A stretch of DNA of 64,000 nt from Acidobacteriaceae bacterium (GTDB lineage: Bacteria; Acidobacteriota; Terriglobia; Terriglobales; Acidobacteriaceae): positions 1 to 64,000 of the forward strand of contig JANXYB010000132.1 of the NCBI GenBank assembly GCA_025350325.1. Reading direction: 5' to 3'. Position 1 is the first letter of the stretch; every line of letters starts with the position of its first letter. A program made the position numbers and the translations under genes. This document shows, piece after piece, positions 1 to 9,563 of this stretch. The notes beneath the pieces were generated by a model. That model did not search any database. It was given only the letters and a program-made list of their open reading frames with translations, and was not told where the DNA came from.

Positions 1-804
1 GTCGAAGACAACGGCGTAGCGCAGAAGATTCGCGTGCAGGAGGAGATGGATACCGCTCCCGTCTCGCTGGTGGTTGCGGTTGAGCAAGGCGGGGTGAGCG
101 CGCTCGAGTTTAGCAAGCTGGCTAAGCTGGGGCCGTTGCTCGATGTCTTTCTCACCGACCCACGGAGCCAGGCGGCGTTGATTGGATTTGATGCCAAGCC
201 GCGTTTGATTCACGACTTCACACACGCAAGCGAGAATTTGAACGATGCTCTGCAACACCTTGAGCCGGGCGGGAGCGGTGCAGCGATTCTGGATAGCGTG
301 AGTTACGCTGTCGATCTTTTGGAGACGCAGCCCAAGGAGTATCGCCGCGTGCTGTTGTTGATCAGTGAAGAGCGGGACCATGGCAGCAAACATACCAAGG
401 CTGCGCAACTGATTCAGAAAATTGGACGCTCGGATGTGTTGGTGCTGAGTGTTTCGTTTTCGCCGGCGCGTGCGGAGATACTGCACGATGTTAAAGATAA
501 CGGTGAAGACCGCACCATGAACCTGGTTTCAACGCTGGTGATGACGGTACAGGCATTCAGAAAAAACATGGCCAAGGAAGTAGCGAAGATGAGCGGCGGA
601 GAATACACCAGCTTCACCGGGGACAAGGGGTTTGAGCAGCGTGTGTTGCAGGCGGCGAGGGATGCGCGGAACCGATACCTGATCACGTTCAGCCCGTCCA
701 ATCCCACGCAGGGGCTGCACAGCCTGCGCGTGCGCACTACGCAGGACTATGGCGCGCGTATCGTGGCCCGAGCAAACTACTGGCTGCAGCAGGAAACGCA
801 GTAG
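1..804 (+). CDS. VWFA-related acidobacterial domain protein (5' end outside window)
   Basis: The frame is open from the first base, so the gene begins upstream; a GTG at 34 is internal rather than a likely start. The visible 267 residues look like the C-terminal part of the acidobacterial VWFA-related family (TIGR03436). There is a Rossmann-like core with the strands SLVVAVEQGG, YRRVLLLISEERD and VLVLSVSF, followed by the late helix-strand block RDARNRYLITFSPSNP and the GLHSLRVRTT ending typical of these proteins. The metal-site motif DxSxS expected after the first strand is replaced by VEQGG, so metal binding is doubtful. These proteins are usually exported; the signal peptide would lie outside the window. 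Function is unknown. It ends 123 bases before rpsO. Confidence 0.75.
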   Translation, partial: VEDNGVAQKIRVQEEMDTAPVSLVVAVEQGGVSALEFSKLAKLGPLLDVFLTDPRSQAALIGFDAKPRLIHDFTHASENLNDALQHLEPGGSGAAILDSVSYAVDLLETQPKEYRRVLLLISEERDHGSKHTKAAQLIQKIGRSDVLVLSVSFSPARAEILHDVKDNGEDRTMNLVSTLVMTVQAFRKNMAKEVAKMSGGEYTSFTGDKGFEQRVLQAARDARNRYLITFSPSNPTQGLHSLRVRTTQDYGARIVARANYWLQQETQ

Positions 805-927
805 ATGCATGACTGCTGTATGAAGGTATTGAAGCGTCGGTTAAATGGCGCAGGGGTATGCATCCATGGTAATCTCACTTTAGACACTTGAGAGTGGACT
901 GAGAACGCAAGAGGAGTAACACACGCC

Positions 928-1194
928 GTGCTGGCGACCGCTAAGAAAACTACCCTAATTGAACGCTTCCGCACCCACGATACGGACACCGGTTCACCGG
1001 AGGTTCAGATCGCGATTCTGAGTGAACGGATTGGCGAATTGACTGAGCACTTCAAAATGCACAAGAAGGATCACGCTTCACGTCGTGGCTTGTTGATGCT
1101 GGTCAGTAAACGTCGCCGTCTGCTGGATTACCTGAAAACGCATGATACCGATCGCTATCGCGACGTCATCGGCAAACTCGGGATCCGCAAGTAG
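928..1194 (+). CDS. rpsO: 30S ribosomal protein S15
   Basis: The 88-residue product is a full-length S15, a primary 16S rRNA-binding protein of the small subunit that organises the central domain of the 30S platform. The conserved family blocks are present: [13 protein letters not shown], the loop [12 protein letters not shown] and the C-terminal RRRLLDYLK. The start is a GTG, with AGAGGAG at 910-916 upstream as ribosome-binding site. It lies just upstream of pnp in the same direction, the classic bacterial rpsO-pnp order, so co-transcription is likely. Confidence 0.97.
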   Translation: MLATAKKTTLIERFRTHDTDTGSPEVQIAILSERIGELTEHFKMHKKDHASRRGLLMLVSKRRRLLDYLKTHDTDRYRDVIGKLGIRK

Positions 1195-1506
1195 CCAGAA
1201 AGCCAACATTGAACCGGAAGCGCCTAGACCGGAAACTGGTCACGGCCCTCGTTCCACCCAGAACTTGGGGCCATGGTGTACCTGGCAAACTGCAACCGCT
1301 GCCAGGGACCGCGCATAGCTATCTGCTGTGGGCGGTCTCTTTGCGCTTAATGGCACACAGGCCGGGAGAATCCGCTCCCCCGCGCACACATCACTCTCTT
1401 GCGCGCAGCCTGTCGTTGTCTAAGTGCAAAACTGCTTGCAGCCTTATTCCTTCCAGCGCCTCCCTCTCTACAAGTTTCCTAAGTGAAAAATTGAAACGAG
1501 GACTCT
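1195..1506 (+). other. rpsO-pnp intergenic leader with a stem-loop
   Basis: This 312-base spacer separates rpsO and pnp. I see no credible gene in it. It contains an imperfect stem: 1304-1312 (AGGGACCGC) can pair with 1332-1340 (GCGGTCTCT), with a 19-base loop and one G-U pair. There is no T-tract after it, so it is a poor terminator. In enterobacteria the pnp leader carries an RNase III-cleaved stem used in PNPase autoregulation; a similar role here is an inference from position only. Confidence 0.35.
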
Positions 1507-3945
1507 ATGTCTAAGTATGAAGTAGCAGTCGAGCTTGCTGGTGGCAAGCGCCTGATTTTTGAGACCGGGCGCATGGCCAAGCAGGCGTCCGGCGCCGCAC
1601 TGGTGACTACGGGCGAGACCGTGGTACTGGCCACTGCAGTTGCATCTCCCGATCCAAGAGAGGGCATCGACTTTTTCCCTCTTACTGTTGATTACCGCGA
1701 ATACACGTATGCCGGTGGGCGCATCCCCGGCGGATTTATCAAGCGCGAAGGCCGGCCGAGCGAAAAGGAAGTGCTGACCTGTCGCCAGATTGACCGACCG
1801 ATTCGTCCGCTTTTCCCGGATGGTTTCCGCAATGAGACCCAGGTGATTGCGCTGGTCCTCTCCGCCGACAAGCAGAACGATCCTGACGTGGTGGGCATCA
1901 ATGCCGCCGCTTGCGCGCTGGCGTTGTCTGATATTCCGTTCAGCGCTACGGTTGGCGCGGTGCGCGTGGGCCGTGTGAATGGTGAATTCGTCATCAACCC
2001 GACCTACGAAGAGCGTGCCGCAACCACCGTCAACATCATGGTTGTCGCCCACAAAGACGGCATCGTGATGATCGAGTCGGGCGCGAAAGAAGAGACCGAA
2101 GAAGTCATTCTCGCGGCGATTGAATTTGCGCACACCGAGATCAAGAAGATTGTTGCAGCTATCGATGAGCTCGTATCGAAGGCCGGCAAGCCCAAGCGTG
2201 CATTCACTGCGCCGGAGTTTGACCAACCCTACTACGATAGCCTCATGGCCAAGGTTGGCGACCGTCTCAAGGATGCGCTCGACACCAAGGCTCATGGCAA
2301 GACCGACAGCTATGCGCTCGTCAAGCAGATCAAGGACGAGCTAGCCAAGGCGCTTCCCGCGGACGATTCGGGCGCGAAGAAAAAGCTGGCTACCTATTAC
2401 GAGCACATGCGTGAACGAATTTTCCGTGCGCAGGTGACTAAGGATCGCATTCGACCGGATCGTCGCGCGTTTGACGAGATTCGCGAAATCACGATCGAGA
2501 CCAGCGTTCTGCCTCGCGTGCACGGCTCGGCGCTCTTTACGCGCGGCGAGACGCAAGCACTGGTTACGATCACGCTGGGCACCACCGACGACGGGCAGCG
2601 CCTCGAAAGCTATGAAGGCGAAAAGAAAAAGCCTTTCATGCTGCACTACAACTTCCCGCCATTCAGTGTTGGCGAGACGGGCCGCATGACGGGCACGGGA
2701 CGACGCGAGATCGGGCACGGCGCACTTGCCGAGCGCGCTATCGCCGCCGTTCTTCCCAGCCCCGAAGAATCTCCGTACACCATTCGCATCGTGTCGGACA
2801 TTCTCGAGTCGAACGGTTCTTCGTCGATGGCTTCAGTCTGCGGCGCGAGCCTCGCGCTCTATGACTCCGGCATCGCTCTCAAAGGAGCGGTTGCAGGCGT
2901 GGCGATGGGCCTGGTGAAGGAAGGCGATGACTATGCCATTCTCACCGACATTGCAGGCGCAGAAGATCACTACGGCGATATGGATTTCAAAGTTGCCGGA
3001 ACGCGCAAGGGCATTACCGCTTTGCAAATGGATATCAAGATTGGCGGTTTGACGCGCGAGATTCTGCAGCAGGCGATGGAACAGGCGAAGCGCGGACGGC
3101 TCTTCCTGCTCGACAAGATGGACGCCGCACTCGACGGACCACGCACCGAGCGCTCGCAGTATGCGCCGCGCATCGAGACGGTCATGATTCCGACCGACAA
3201 GATTCGTGATTTGATCGGCAAGGGTGGCGCGACTATTCGCGGCATCATCGAGCAGACCGGGGCCAAGATTGACGTCGACGATACGGGTCGGGTCAGTGTT
3301 GCCTCTTCGGACGGCGAGGGCTTGAAGAAAGCGCTCGAGATGATTGGCAACATCACGGCCGTGCCGGAGATTGGCAAGATCTATCTGGGCAAAGTTGTGC
3401 GGCTTGCGGAGTTCGGCGCGTTTGTCGAGCTGTTCCCGGGGACGGATGGTTTGCTGCACATCTCAGAGATCGCCGAGCATCGCGTCAAGGAAGTAAAAGA
3501 CGAACTGCGCGAAGGCGACCAGGTGATGGTCAAGGTATTGGCCATCGAAGGCAATCGCATCAAGCTTAGCCGCAAAGCGCTGATCAAGGAGCAGAAGGCG
3601 AAGCTGGCCCAGTCTGCGCCGGTCGAGCCGGGCGAAGTACAGATCGATGCTTCTGAAGCATCGGCTGCGCCGACCAAGCCCAGCAACGATTTCGAAGACC
3701 GTCAACCCCGTTCCAATCAGAGCACCATTCTGATTGAGGGTGGAGATGACTTCGACGAGGACGATGAAGAGGGCGAAGAGATCGACGAAGAGAACGAGCC
3801 AAACTTTAACCGAGTCGAAGGCGCACCCGTCGCAGTCGGCCAGGTTGTAGGCGCTCGTCCTGCAGTTGGCGGACCGGCTGCCAATAACCGCCGTCGGCGT
3901 CGGCGTCGCGGTGGTCGCGGCCCCGGAACGGCGGGCAGCAATTAA
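1507..3945 (+). CDS. pnp: polyribonucleotide nucleotidyltransferase (PNPase)
   Basis: The 812-residue product is PNPase, which degrades RNA 3'-5' by phosphorolysis and acts in the RNA degradosome. Domain order: first RNase PH domain (about 10-145), alpha-helical linker, second RNase PH domain (about 325-535), KH domain with the GKGG loop at 571-574, and S1 domain (about 622-692) starting IGKIYLGKVVRLAEFGAF. The start ATG follows ACGAGGA. Unlike a roughly 700-residue PNPase, it carries an extra tail of about 110 residues: a strongly acidic stretch at 744-763, then a Gly/Pro linker and seven arginines in a row at 795-801 followed by GGRGPG. Such a tail could bind RNA or partner proteins. A strong hairpin terminator follows at 3997-4040. 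Confidence 0.97.
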   Translation: MSKYEVAVELAGGKRLIFETGRMAKQASGAALVTTGETVVLATAVASPDPREGIDFFPLTVDYREYTYAGGRIPGGFIKREGRPSEKEVLTCRQIDRPIRPLFPDGFRNETQVIALVLSADKQNDPDVVGINAAACALALSDIPFSATVGAVRVGRVNGEFVINPTYEERAATTVNIMVVAHKDGIVMIESGAKEETEEVILAAIEFAHTEIKKIVAAIDELVSKAGKPKRAFTAPEFDQPYYDSLMAKVGDRLKDALDTKAHGKTDSYALVKQIKDELAKALPADDSGAKKKLATYYEHMRERIFRAQVTKDRIRPDRRAFDEIREITIETSVLPRVHGSALFTRGETQALVTITLGTTDDGQRLESYEGEKKKPFMLHYNFPPFSVGETGRMTGTGRREIGHGALAERAIAAVLPSPEESPYTIRIVSDILESNGSSSMASVCGASLALYDSGIALKGAVAGVAMGLVKEGDDYAILTDIAGAEDHYGDMDFKVAGTRKGITALQMDIKIGGLTREILQQAMEQAKRGRLFLLDKMDAALDGPRTERSQYAPRIETVMIPTDKIRDLIGKGGATIRGIIEQTGAKIDVDDTGRVSVASSDGEGLKKALEMIGNITAVPEIGKIYLGKVVRLAEFGAFVELFPGTDGLLHISEIAEHRVKEVKDELREGDQVMVKVLAIEGNRIKLSRKALIKEQKAKLAQSAPVEPGEVQIDASEASAAPTKPSNDFEDRQPRSNQSTILIEGGDDFDEDDEEGEEIDEENEPNFNRVEGAPVAVGQVVGARPAVGGPAANNRRRRRRRGGRGPGTAGSN

Positions 3946-4280
3946 GCAGGCGGCGGTGGCTTGAATTTAACCACGGCTTGCAACTTCGCAACGATTAAAG
4001 ATGCCCGAACTCCTCGAAATTTGGGAGTTCGGGCATCTTTCGTCGTGCGCCTAAGTTGGATTGCAAAACAAGAGATCAGGCATGAGTCGTTTGAAGGGCC
4101 TCTTGGTGCCTGTTTAGTGAAATCGCGCTTGCCAGCGGCGAGGAAGAGACTAAACAAGCTGCTCAAACAGTAATTTTCGAGTTTGGTAATTAAACGTCCC
4201 TTGACCTTCGCAAGAGTGCGCTTTGCCACGTCGTCAGTTGGCTTCGGCGAAGCTTGAATCATCAGAATCGGCGGTAGCAA
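3946..4280. other. intergenic region between pnp and the ADOP permease
   Basis: The two flanking genes converge here. The region holds the hairpin at 3997-4040, described separately. An open frame at 3961-4173 runs straight through that hairpin and resembles no protein family, so I do not call it a gene. Nothing else was recognised. Confidence 0.5.
3997..4040 (+). terminator. intrinsic terminator after pnp
   Basis: A perfect 17-base-pair inverted repeat: left arm 3997-4013 begins AAAGATGCCCG, right arm 4024-4040 ends GGGCATCTTT, with a 10-base loop. A-rich and T-rich ends flank a GC-rich core, so it could also stop minus-strand transcripts. It starts 51 bases after the pnp stop. Confidence 0.8.
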
Positions 4281-6074
4281 CTATTCCATTCTCAAAGCCT
4301 GCATCGGTTCGATGCGTGATGCGCGGAAGGCGGGCACGGCGCAGGCGAGGATCGCAGTGAGCAGAAGGCAGGCCACGATCGCGATGAGTACGAGCGGGTC
4401 GAAGGCGCTTGTTCCATAAAGGATGGAACGAATCAAAGCTCCTGCGGCGATCCCGCCGGCCAAGCCGGCGAGCAATCCGATGAAAACAGGGCGAAGGCCG
4501 TCGAGAAGGACGATGCGAAGGACCTCGGATCGATGCGCGCCCAGGGCGATGCGGATTCCGATCTCGGTGACGCGCTGAGTGACCAGGTAGGAGAGAACTC
4601 CATAGAGCCCCACCCCTGCCAACAACAGGGAGAGCCCGGCGAAGGCAAGCACGAGAGTCGCGCTGAAGCTCTGACTGGCTGTGTTTTTCCCAAGCATCTG
4701 ATCGATGGTAAGGACGTCGTAGACGGGTAGCGCTGGATCAAGTGCTGCAACCTGCTGCTGGATTGGAACGGAGAGCGCAAGCGGGTTGCCGACCGAGCGC
4801 ACCACGATGGTCGCATCGCCGGTTTGTTCCGGAGCCCCGGAGAGAATTGGGAAATACATCATGGCCTTGATCGGCTGCGTGACGTCGTAGACGGTATCGC
4901 CGACAACTCCGAGAATCTCGAAGTCTTCAGGCTTGCCATACCATCTGACATTGATGCGTCTCCCGACAGGGGTATCTCCAGGAAAGAACTGGTCGGCGAA
5001 CTTCTTGCTGACGACGAGGTAGTGGTCGTTGGTGAGGCGCTCATGACTGGTAAAAACGCGGCCGCTGATCAATGGGATTTGCATGGCATTGAAGTATTCA
5101 GGATCGGTGGTGCGCGTCATCGCGTCGTATTGAAGGTTGAAGCTGGGGGTGGGTCGCCCTGGAATCGTAAACACACTGTCGCTTTCGTAGCCGCCCCCCG
5201 GAGGAGTAGAAATCAGCGCCGCGGCACGAACTCCAGGCAGACGGCGAACGCGCTCGAGCAATGACTCGTGAAACGCAATGACCTTGTCGCGCGAATCGTA
5301 TTGCTTCTCAGGAAGGCCGTATTTGACTGTAAGCACGTGGTCGGTAACACAGCCGAGGTCTAACGTGCGCAGATGGAGAAAGCTTCTGAAGAGAAGCCCG
5401 GCGGATACGAGGAGGATGACAGTGAGGAAGATCTCCGCGGTGAGCATGACCTTACGAAGCTTGGAACGCGATGCGCTGCCGCCGATGGATCGGGAGGATT
5501 CCTGGAGGACGGCGAAGACTCCTTTGCCGGTAGATGAGATGGCGGGCAACAAGCCGGCAAGCATCGCGGCGAAAACGGCAATGGCGATCGTGAATGCGAG
5601 CACGGTTGCATCTACGTGGATCGAATCTGCGCGCGGAAGGTCTCGCCAATGGCCGGCCAGCCAGTGTGTCGAAACCAACGAGAGCAGGAGACCCATCAAT
5701 CCGCCGGCAAAGCAGATGAGGAGGCTCTCGGTCATTTGTTCGCGGATGAGGGTAAGGCGGCTGCCGCCGAGGGCGCTGCGGACAGCGACTTCTTTGCGCC
5801 GCGAGGCACCGCGCGCCACCAGCAGGTTGGAGACGTTGAGAGAGGCGATCAGCAACATGCATCCGACGGCGCAGAGCAGAACGATCAGCGGCGTCTTCAC
5901 GTCGAGCACCACGTCGTTGATGAGGGGGCGAAAGACGGCATCTTCGGCGACGGGCGCCATTGGGTTAGCGAGATGGATTTGATATTGGAGCGCGCTTACC
6001 TGCTTGGTTGCGGCAGCGGCGCTGATACCGGGCCGGAGCCTGGCGATTACATGGCTCATGTGGGTGTCATGCAT
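4281..6074 (-). CDS. ADOP-type ABC permease, 5'-truncated (probable remnant)
   Basis: The 597 residues match the acidobacterial duplicated orphan permease family (MacB/FtsX-type membrane proteins, about 800 residues, two permease halves each with a periplasmic MacB_PCD domain). What remains is the end of the first periplasmic domain (VIARLRPGISAA), three transmembrane helices with the ARGASRRKEVAVRSALG loop, the linker helix, the second periplasmic domain and the last three helices, ending RASRIEPMQALRME. The first transmembrane helix and most of the first periplasmic domain are missing. Family-like residues continue upstream of the ATG at 6074 to a stop codon at 6150-6152, so the ATG is not a natural start. 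I read this as a truncated, probably non-functional gene. No ATPase gene is next to it, as is usual for this family. Confidence 0.75.
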   Translation of the reverse strand: MHDTHMSHVIARLRPGISAAAATKQVSALQYQIHLANPMAPVAEDAVFRPLINDVVLDVKTPLIVLLCAVGCMLLIASLNVSNLLVARGASRRKEVAVRSALGGSRLTLIREQMTESLLICFAGGLMGLLLSLVSTHWLAGHWRDLPRADSIHVDATVLAFTIAIAVFAAMLAGLLPAISSTGKGVFAVLQESSRSIGGSASRSKLRKVMLTAEIFLTVILLVSAGLLFRSFLHLRTLDLGCVTDHVLTVKYGLPEKQYDSRDKVIAFHESLLERVRRLPGVRAAALISTPPGGGYESDSVFTIPGRPTPSFNLQYDAMTRTTDPEYFNAMQIPLISGRVFTSHERLTNDHYLVVSKKFADQFFPGDTPVGRRINVRWYGKPEDFEILGVVGDTVYDVTQPIKAMMYFPILSGAPEQTGDATIVVRSVGNPLALSVPIQQQVAALDPALPVYDVLTIDQMLGKNTASQSFSATLVLAFAGLSLLLAGVGLYGVLSYLVTQRVTEIGIRIALGAHRSEVLRIVLLDGLRPVFIGLLAGLAGGIAAGALIRSILYGTSAFDPLVLIAIVACLLLTAILACAVPAFRASRIEPMQALRME

Positions 6075-6385
6075 GGCGTAGACGCTACGATCAGCTCGTC
6101 CGAGACTCGTTAGGATGTCGGGCAGCCACGCTATAAGGTGAGAAGAACTTTATTATTTGCGCTGTCATACTTCGCTAGCGTGTCATGGCCATTACGGAAA
6201 TTACTAGTTGAGCAACCCACTCCGAAGAGTGTTCATTGGTCCTGAGCTCAAGTGCGCCTGCGAAGTGATGTCTTGGCGTGGGCTCTTTGCTCGAGTCAAA
6301 ACAGAGGATCGACTACTTGCAGTATGAGGTCTCAATCGTCGGTCTTGTTGAGTCTTTAGCGGTTTGGAATGTCTGGAGCGACGGG
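6075..6385. other. intergenic region upstream of the truncated permease
   Basis: The minus frame of the permease stays open from 6074 to a stop at 6150-6152 and carries a little more family-like sequence. From there to 6385 I see no gene, hairpin or clear promoter. Missing permease sequence may have been deleted here. Confidence 0.4.
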
Positions 6386-7768
6386 TTATCCGGCATGAAT
6401 GCGGTTTTGACCGGACATTTCGGCTTCTGCCGAGATCCGATCTTCGTCAGCATTGTGAGGGGCTGCCGGCAAAGGCGATTCGACTGACGTGGCCGCCGAT
6501 CGGATGGGCAGTTTAGGGGCATCTTTTGAGGCGTGCTTGTAGTCGTACATGCGCAGGTCGGCCGCGATACATAGAGATTCAAGATCGGGTGCGTCTTCAG
6601 GGAAGAGCGCCACCCCGATGCTGGCTCCCACATGCACGGAATGATCACCGATCTGGAGCGGCTTCCTCAGTAATTCCATCAGCGACTCAGCAACGAGGTC
6701 GGCGTTTGAGCGGTTGGTGGGCTCTTCGAGGATAAGAGAAAACTCATCGCCACCGGTGCGGGCGACGGTGTCGGAACGGCGGACACGACTGGAAAAAATG
6801 GAACTCACGTTCTGCAGCAGCAGGTCACCAGCATGGTGTCCAAGGGTGTCATTCACTTGCTTGAAACGGTCGAGGTCTACCACCAGCAACGCCGCTCTGG
6901 AACCAAGACGCCGCGCGCGCTCGAGGGATATGGCAAGTCTATCGAGGAAAAGACGCCGGTTGGGCAAGCCAGTCAATTCATCGTGCAATGCCAGGTATTT
7001 GTTGTGCTCTATCTGGTCCTCGAGAGAGAGCAGGATCATGCCGACGGCAACAACATATTTAGGCAGATTCCAGACTTCACTTTCGAGGTGAGCGGTGGGC
7101 AGCAGGGCATTGAGGAGCGGCGAGATCACGAACACTCCAGCCCAACCTAAAAACCCAACGATTGTTATTAGAGACCCGGCGGTGGCACGACCGTAGTTGT
7201 ACCAGATGTGAATGCAGCATTCGAAATAGACAGTGAAGAGCAACGCGTTCAAGGCCAGATCGCCACCGTCGCCGGGGCGGTTTTGCACCACGAGAAGGAA
7301 AATGGACAGTACGAAATACAAGCTCACAACTACCAATCGCAGCACATGCTTGAATCTGGGCACTGACGTCAACGCAACTGTCAGCGGGGCGATACCCACC
7401 AAAATGGCTGAGAGATTCAACAGCCACGCTGGGGTTTCATTGGTGCAAATCAAAACAATGTAGAGAGTAATCGTGGTGAGCAGCGCCACCATCATGTGTC
7501 GGCTTGACCGTTCTCTGCGGTAGGGAACTGCGGCCCACATAAAGAACAGGCCCGCGGAAGACAGCGACGCAGTTCCGATATCCTCTGCGATAACGGTCAA
7601 AATGCCCGGCTTGAACACAAGCATGGATGTAATGAAATGCAGGGAGATCAACATCCAACCGGCCAGCCAAAGCCGGGGCATAGAGGTGTGACCCCGCTTT
7701 GCGACTGACGCAAACGCGCAGGTTAGTAAAGCGATGGCGACGAGATCCGGGAGCTTACTCCAATCCAC
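6386..7768 (-). CDS. membrane-bound diguanylate cyclase (GGDEF domain)
   Basis: This protein would make cyclic di-GMP from two GTP at the membrane. The N-terminal 240 residues or so are mostly hydrophobic and form several transmembrane helices, probably a sensory region. The C-terminal GGDEF domain begins near LHDELTGLPNRR. The active-site motif GGDEF is intact (about residues 339-343), and an RxxD product-inhibition site (RRSD) sits five residues before it. I chose GTG at 7768 because GAGGG lies 7 bases upstream; a TTG at 7795 would add nine residues but has no ribosome-binding site. No phosphodiesterase (EAL) domain is fused. It stands alone, with a 371-base gap before it. Confidence 0.9.
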   Translation of the reverse strand: MDWSKLPDLVAIALLTCAFASVAKRGHTSMPRLWLAGWMLISLHFITSMLVFKPGILTVIAEDIGTASLSSAGLFFMWAAVPYRRERSSRHMMVALLTTITLYIVLICTNETPAWLLNLSAILVGIAPLTVALTSVPRFKHVLRLVVVSLYFVLSIFLLVVQNRPGDGGDLALNALLFTVYFECCIHIWYNYGRATAGSLITIVGFLGWAGVFVISPLLNALLPTAHLESEVWNLPKYVVAVGMILLSLEDQIEHNKYLALHDELTGLPNRRLFLDRLAISLERARRLGSRAALLVVDLDRFKQVNDTLGHHAGDLLLQNVSSIFSSRVRRSDTVARTGGDEFSLILEEPTNRSNADLVAESLMELLRKPLQIGDHSVHVGASIGVALFPEDAPDLESLCIAADLRMYDYKHASKDAPKLPIRSAATSVESPLPAAPHNADEDRISAEAEMSGQNRIHAG

Positions 7769-7881
7769 GAATACACCCTCTATCAGAATGACCAATATGC
7801 TGTGCGGAAAGGTTGTTATATGTGATTCTACTCGTGATACGACCGTTGCCTATGAGAATACAGGGAGATAAACTTACGTAA

Positions 7882-7919
7882 CCAAATTTCGCCCCCTGTT
7901 TCATCGGGACGAAATTTGG
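7882..7919. repeat. 14-bp inverted repeat upstream of the diguanylate cyclase
   Basis: Left arm 7882-7895 (CCAAATTTCGCCCC) and right arm 7906-7919 (GGGACGAAATTTGG) pair with one mismatch and a 10-base loop. On the plus strand it is followed by a run of seven T starting near 7927, but no plus-strand gene leads into it. It could be a regulator-binding palindrome or an RNA hairpin in the leader of the diguanylate cyclase gene. Confidence 0.5.
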
Positions 7920-8058
7920 GATAACATTTTTTTAGCGATAATAACTGCATCAGGTTCATGAGGTTAACCAGTATGTCACTAAACCAAAAAGTTAGAAGTC
8001 CTGGTCCGATCCGTGCAAACCAACTGTTGCGAAAACGCGTTGCAGAACATCGCACTAA

Positions 8059-8088
8059 GGCAACAGGTTAGCGCAACAAGCTGTTGCC
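8059..8088 (-). terminator. possible murA terminator hairpin
   Basis: A perfect 8-base-pair inverted repeat (GGCAACAG at 8059-8066, CTGTTGCC at 8081-8088) with a 14-base loop, about 50 bases after the murA stop. On the minus strand only TTAG follows it, so termination would be weak. Confidence 0.35.
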
Positions 8089-8139
8089 ATCCGATTCCCG
8101 ATGTTTGGTGTAGTACCCTGAGTCGGTTGGCGCTGCGCA

Positions 8140-9444
8140 TCAATCGGCGGCGGCTTCGCCGTTGCGAGTTTTGAACACGTTACCCATGCGTTGAATCTGG
8201 GCGCCGACACCTTGAAGCTTCTCTTCAAAGCGCTCGTAGCCGCGGTCCATGTGGTAAACGCGGTCGAGAATGGATTCACCTTCAGCGACCAGCGCAGCTA
8301 AAACCAGCGATGCCGAGGCGCGAAGATCTGAGCACATCACGGCGGCTGCGGAGAGGCGAGCTGCGCCGCGCACAGTTGCGGTTCGTCCGTCCACCTTGAT
8401 GTTCGCGCCCATGCGCACCAGTTCCTGCACATGCATGAAGCGATTCTCGAAGATATTTTCGGTGATCTTGCTGACGCCTTCAGCCTGCGTTGCAAGGGCC
8501 ATGAATTGTGCCTGCATGTCGGTGGGAAAGCCGGGATACTCTTCGGTGGAGATGTCTGCAGCCTTGAGATTTCCGTCGGAGCGCACACGCACGGCATAGG
8601 GACCGAGAATGTCAACTGTGGCCCCCGCCTCTTCGATCTTGGCGATGACGGTGCGCAAATGCTCAGGGTTGCAATCGGCGACCGTGAGGTCTCCGGCGGT
8701 GATCGCTCCGGCGACCAAAAATGTGCCTGCCTCGATGCGGTCAGGATTGATGCGGTAGCGCGCCCCGTGCAAGCTGGTTACGCCTTGCACATGGATGGTT
8801 GACGTACCGGCGCCCTCAATCTTGGCACCCATCAATATGAGCAACGCAGCGAGATCGGTGACTTCAGGCTCACGCGCGCAATTCTGCATTACGGTTTCGC
8901 CGTGGGCGAGCACCGCGGCCATGAGCAGGTCTTCGGTCCCAGTGACGGTGATCTTGTCAAAGACCAAGTGCGCGCCCTTGAGTCGTGTGGCGCGCGCCTC
9001 AAGATAGCCATGCTCCTGCACGATGGTGGCTCCCATTTTTTCAAGGCCTCTGATGTGGAGATCGATGGGGCGGCCGCCGATGGCGCACCCGCCGGGCATC
9101 GCGACGCGAGCCATGCCGGCGCGCGCTACCAGCGGGCCAAGCACCAGCGAGCTGGCGCGCATCGTCTTCACGATTTCGTATTTAGCTTCAGGGAGTGTAA
9201 GAGTGCGAAAGCTGATGGTGGTGGAGTGGGGCAAAAGGCGGTCGCCAAGTTTCACCTCCGCTCCCATTGAGACCAGCAGGCGACGCTCTGTATCGATGTC
9301 GCGCACCTGGGGAATGTTTTCAAGAGTGACGTCTTCTTCGGTCAAGATAGCCGCGGCCATACATGGCAGAGCCGAATTCTTGGCGCCGGACACGCGAATG
9401 GTGCCGACGAGCGGATTACCGCCGCGAATGACAAATTTGTCCAT
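8140..9444 (-). CDS. murA: UDP-N-acetylglucosamine 1-carboxyvinyltransferase
   Basis: MurA transfers enolpyruvate from phosphoenolpyruvate to UDP-GlcNAc, the first committed step of peptidoglycan synthesis in the cytoplasm. The 434 residues are of normal length, begin [12 protein letters not shown] and contain the SGAKNSALP substrate loop. The catalytic cysteine, target of fosfomycin, is Cys120 in MPGGCAIGG. It is transcribed away from the DUF5597 glycosidase gene, with a 119-base divergent gap. Confidence 0.97.
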   Translation of the reverse strand: MDKFVIRGGNPLVGTIRVSGAKNSALPCMAAAILTEEDVTLENIPQVRDIDTERRLLVSMGAEVKLGDRLLPHSTTISFRTLTLPEAKYEIVKTMRASSLVLGPLVARAGMARVAMPGGCAIGGRPIDLHIRGLEKMGATIVQEHGYLEARATRLKGAHLVFDKITVTGTEDLLMAAVLAHGETVMQNCAREPEVTDLAALLILMGAKIEGAGTSTIHVQGVTSLHGARYRINPDRIEAGTFLVAGAITAGDLTVADCNPEHLRTVIAKIEEAGATVDILGPYAVRVRSDGNLKAADISTEEYPGFPTDMQAQFMALATQAEGVSKITENIFENRFMHVQELVRMGANIKVDGRTATVRGAARLSAAAVMCSDLRASASLVLAALVAEGESILDRVYHMDRGYERFEEKLQGVGAQIQRMGNVFKTRNGEAAAD

Positions 9445-9563
9445 GAGTGACGCCGACTCCGTGTCTCTTCAGTGTAAATCGGTGAACAGCAACGGCGACT
9501 TGGCAAACGGTATACTTGCTGCATTGTTACCGACCACAAATGATCGTTCAGAGAAGGCAATCG

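Larger units (their letters stand above)
7769..8139. other. intergenic region between murA and the diguanylate cyclase
   Basis: This gap holds two inverted repeats, at 7882-7919 and 8059-8088, listed separately. A 75-codon minus frame at 7828-8055 has no recognisable features and spans the first repeat, so I do not call it a gene. Two or more transcription signals are likely here: an end for murA and a start for the diguanylate cyclase. Confidence 0.45.

Noticed and set aside
1209-1514. 101-codon open frame between rpsO and pnp
   Set aside because: It overlaps the pnp start, crosses the stem at 1304-1340, has no ribosome-binding site and resembles no family.
3961-4173. 70-codon open frame after pnp
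   Set aside because: It runs through the strong terminator hairpin at 3997-4040 and has no protein features.
7828-8055. 75-codon minus-strand open frame
   Set aside because: It spans the inverted repeat at 7882-7919, lacks a ribosome-binding site and resembles no family.
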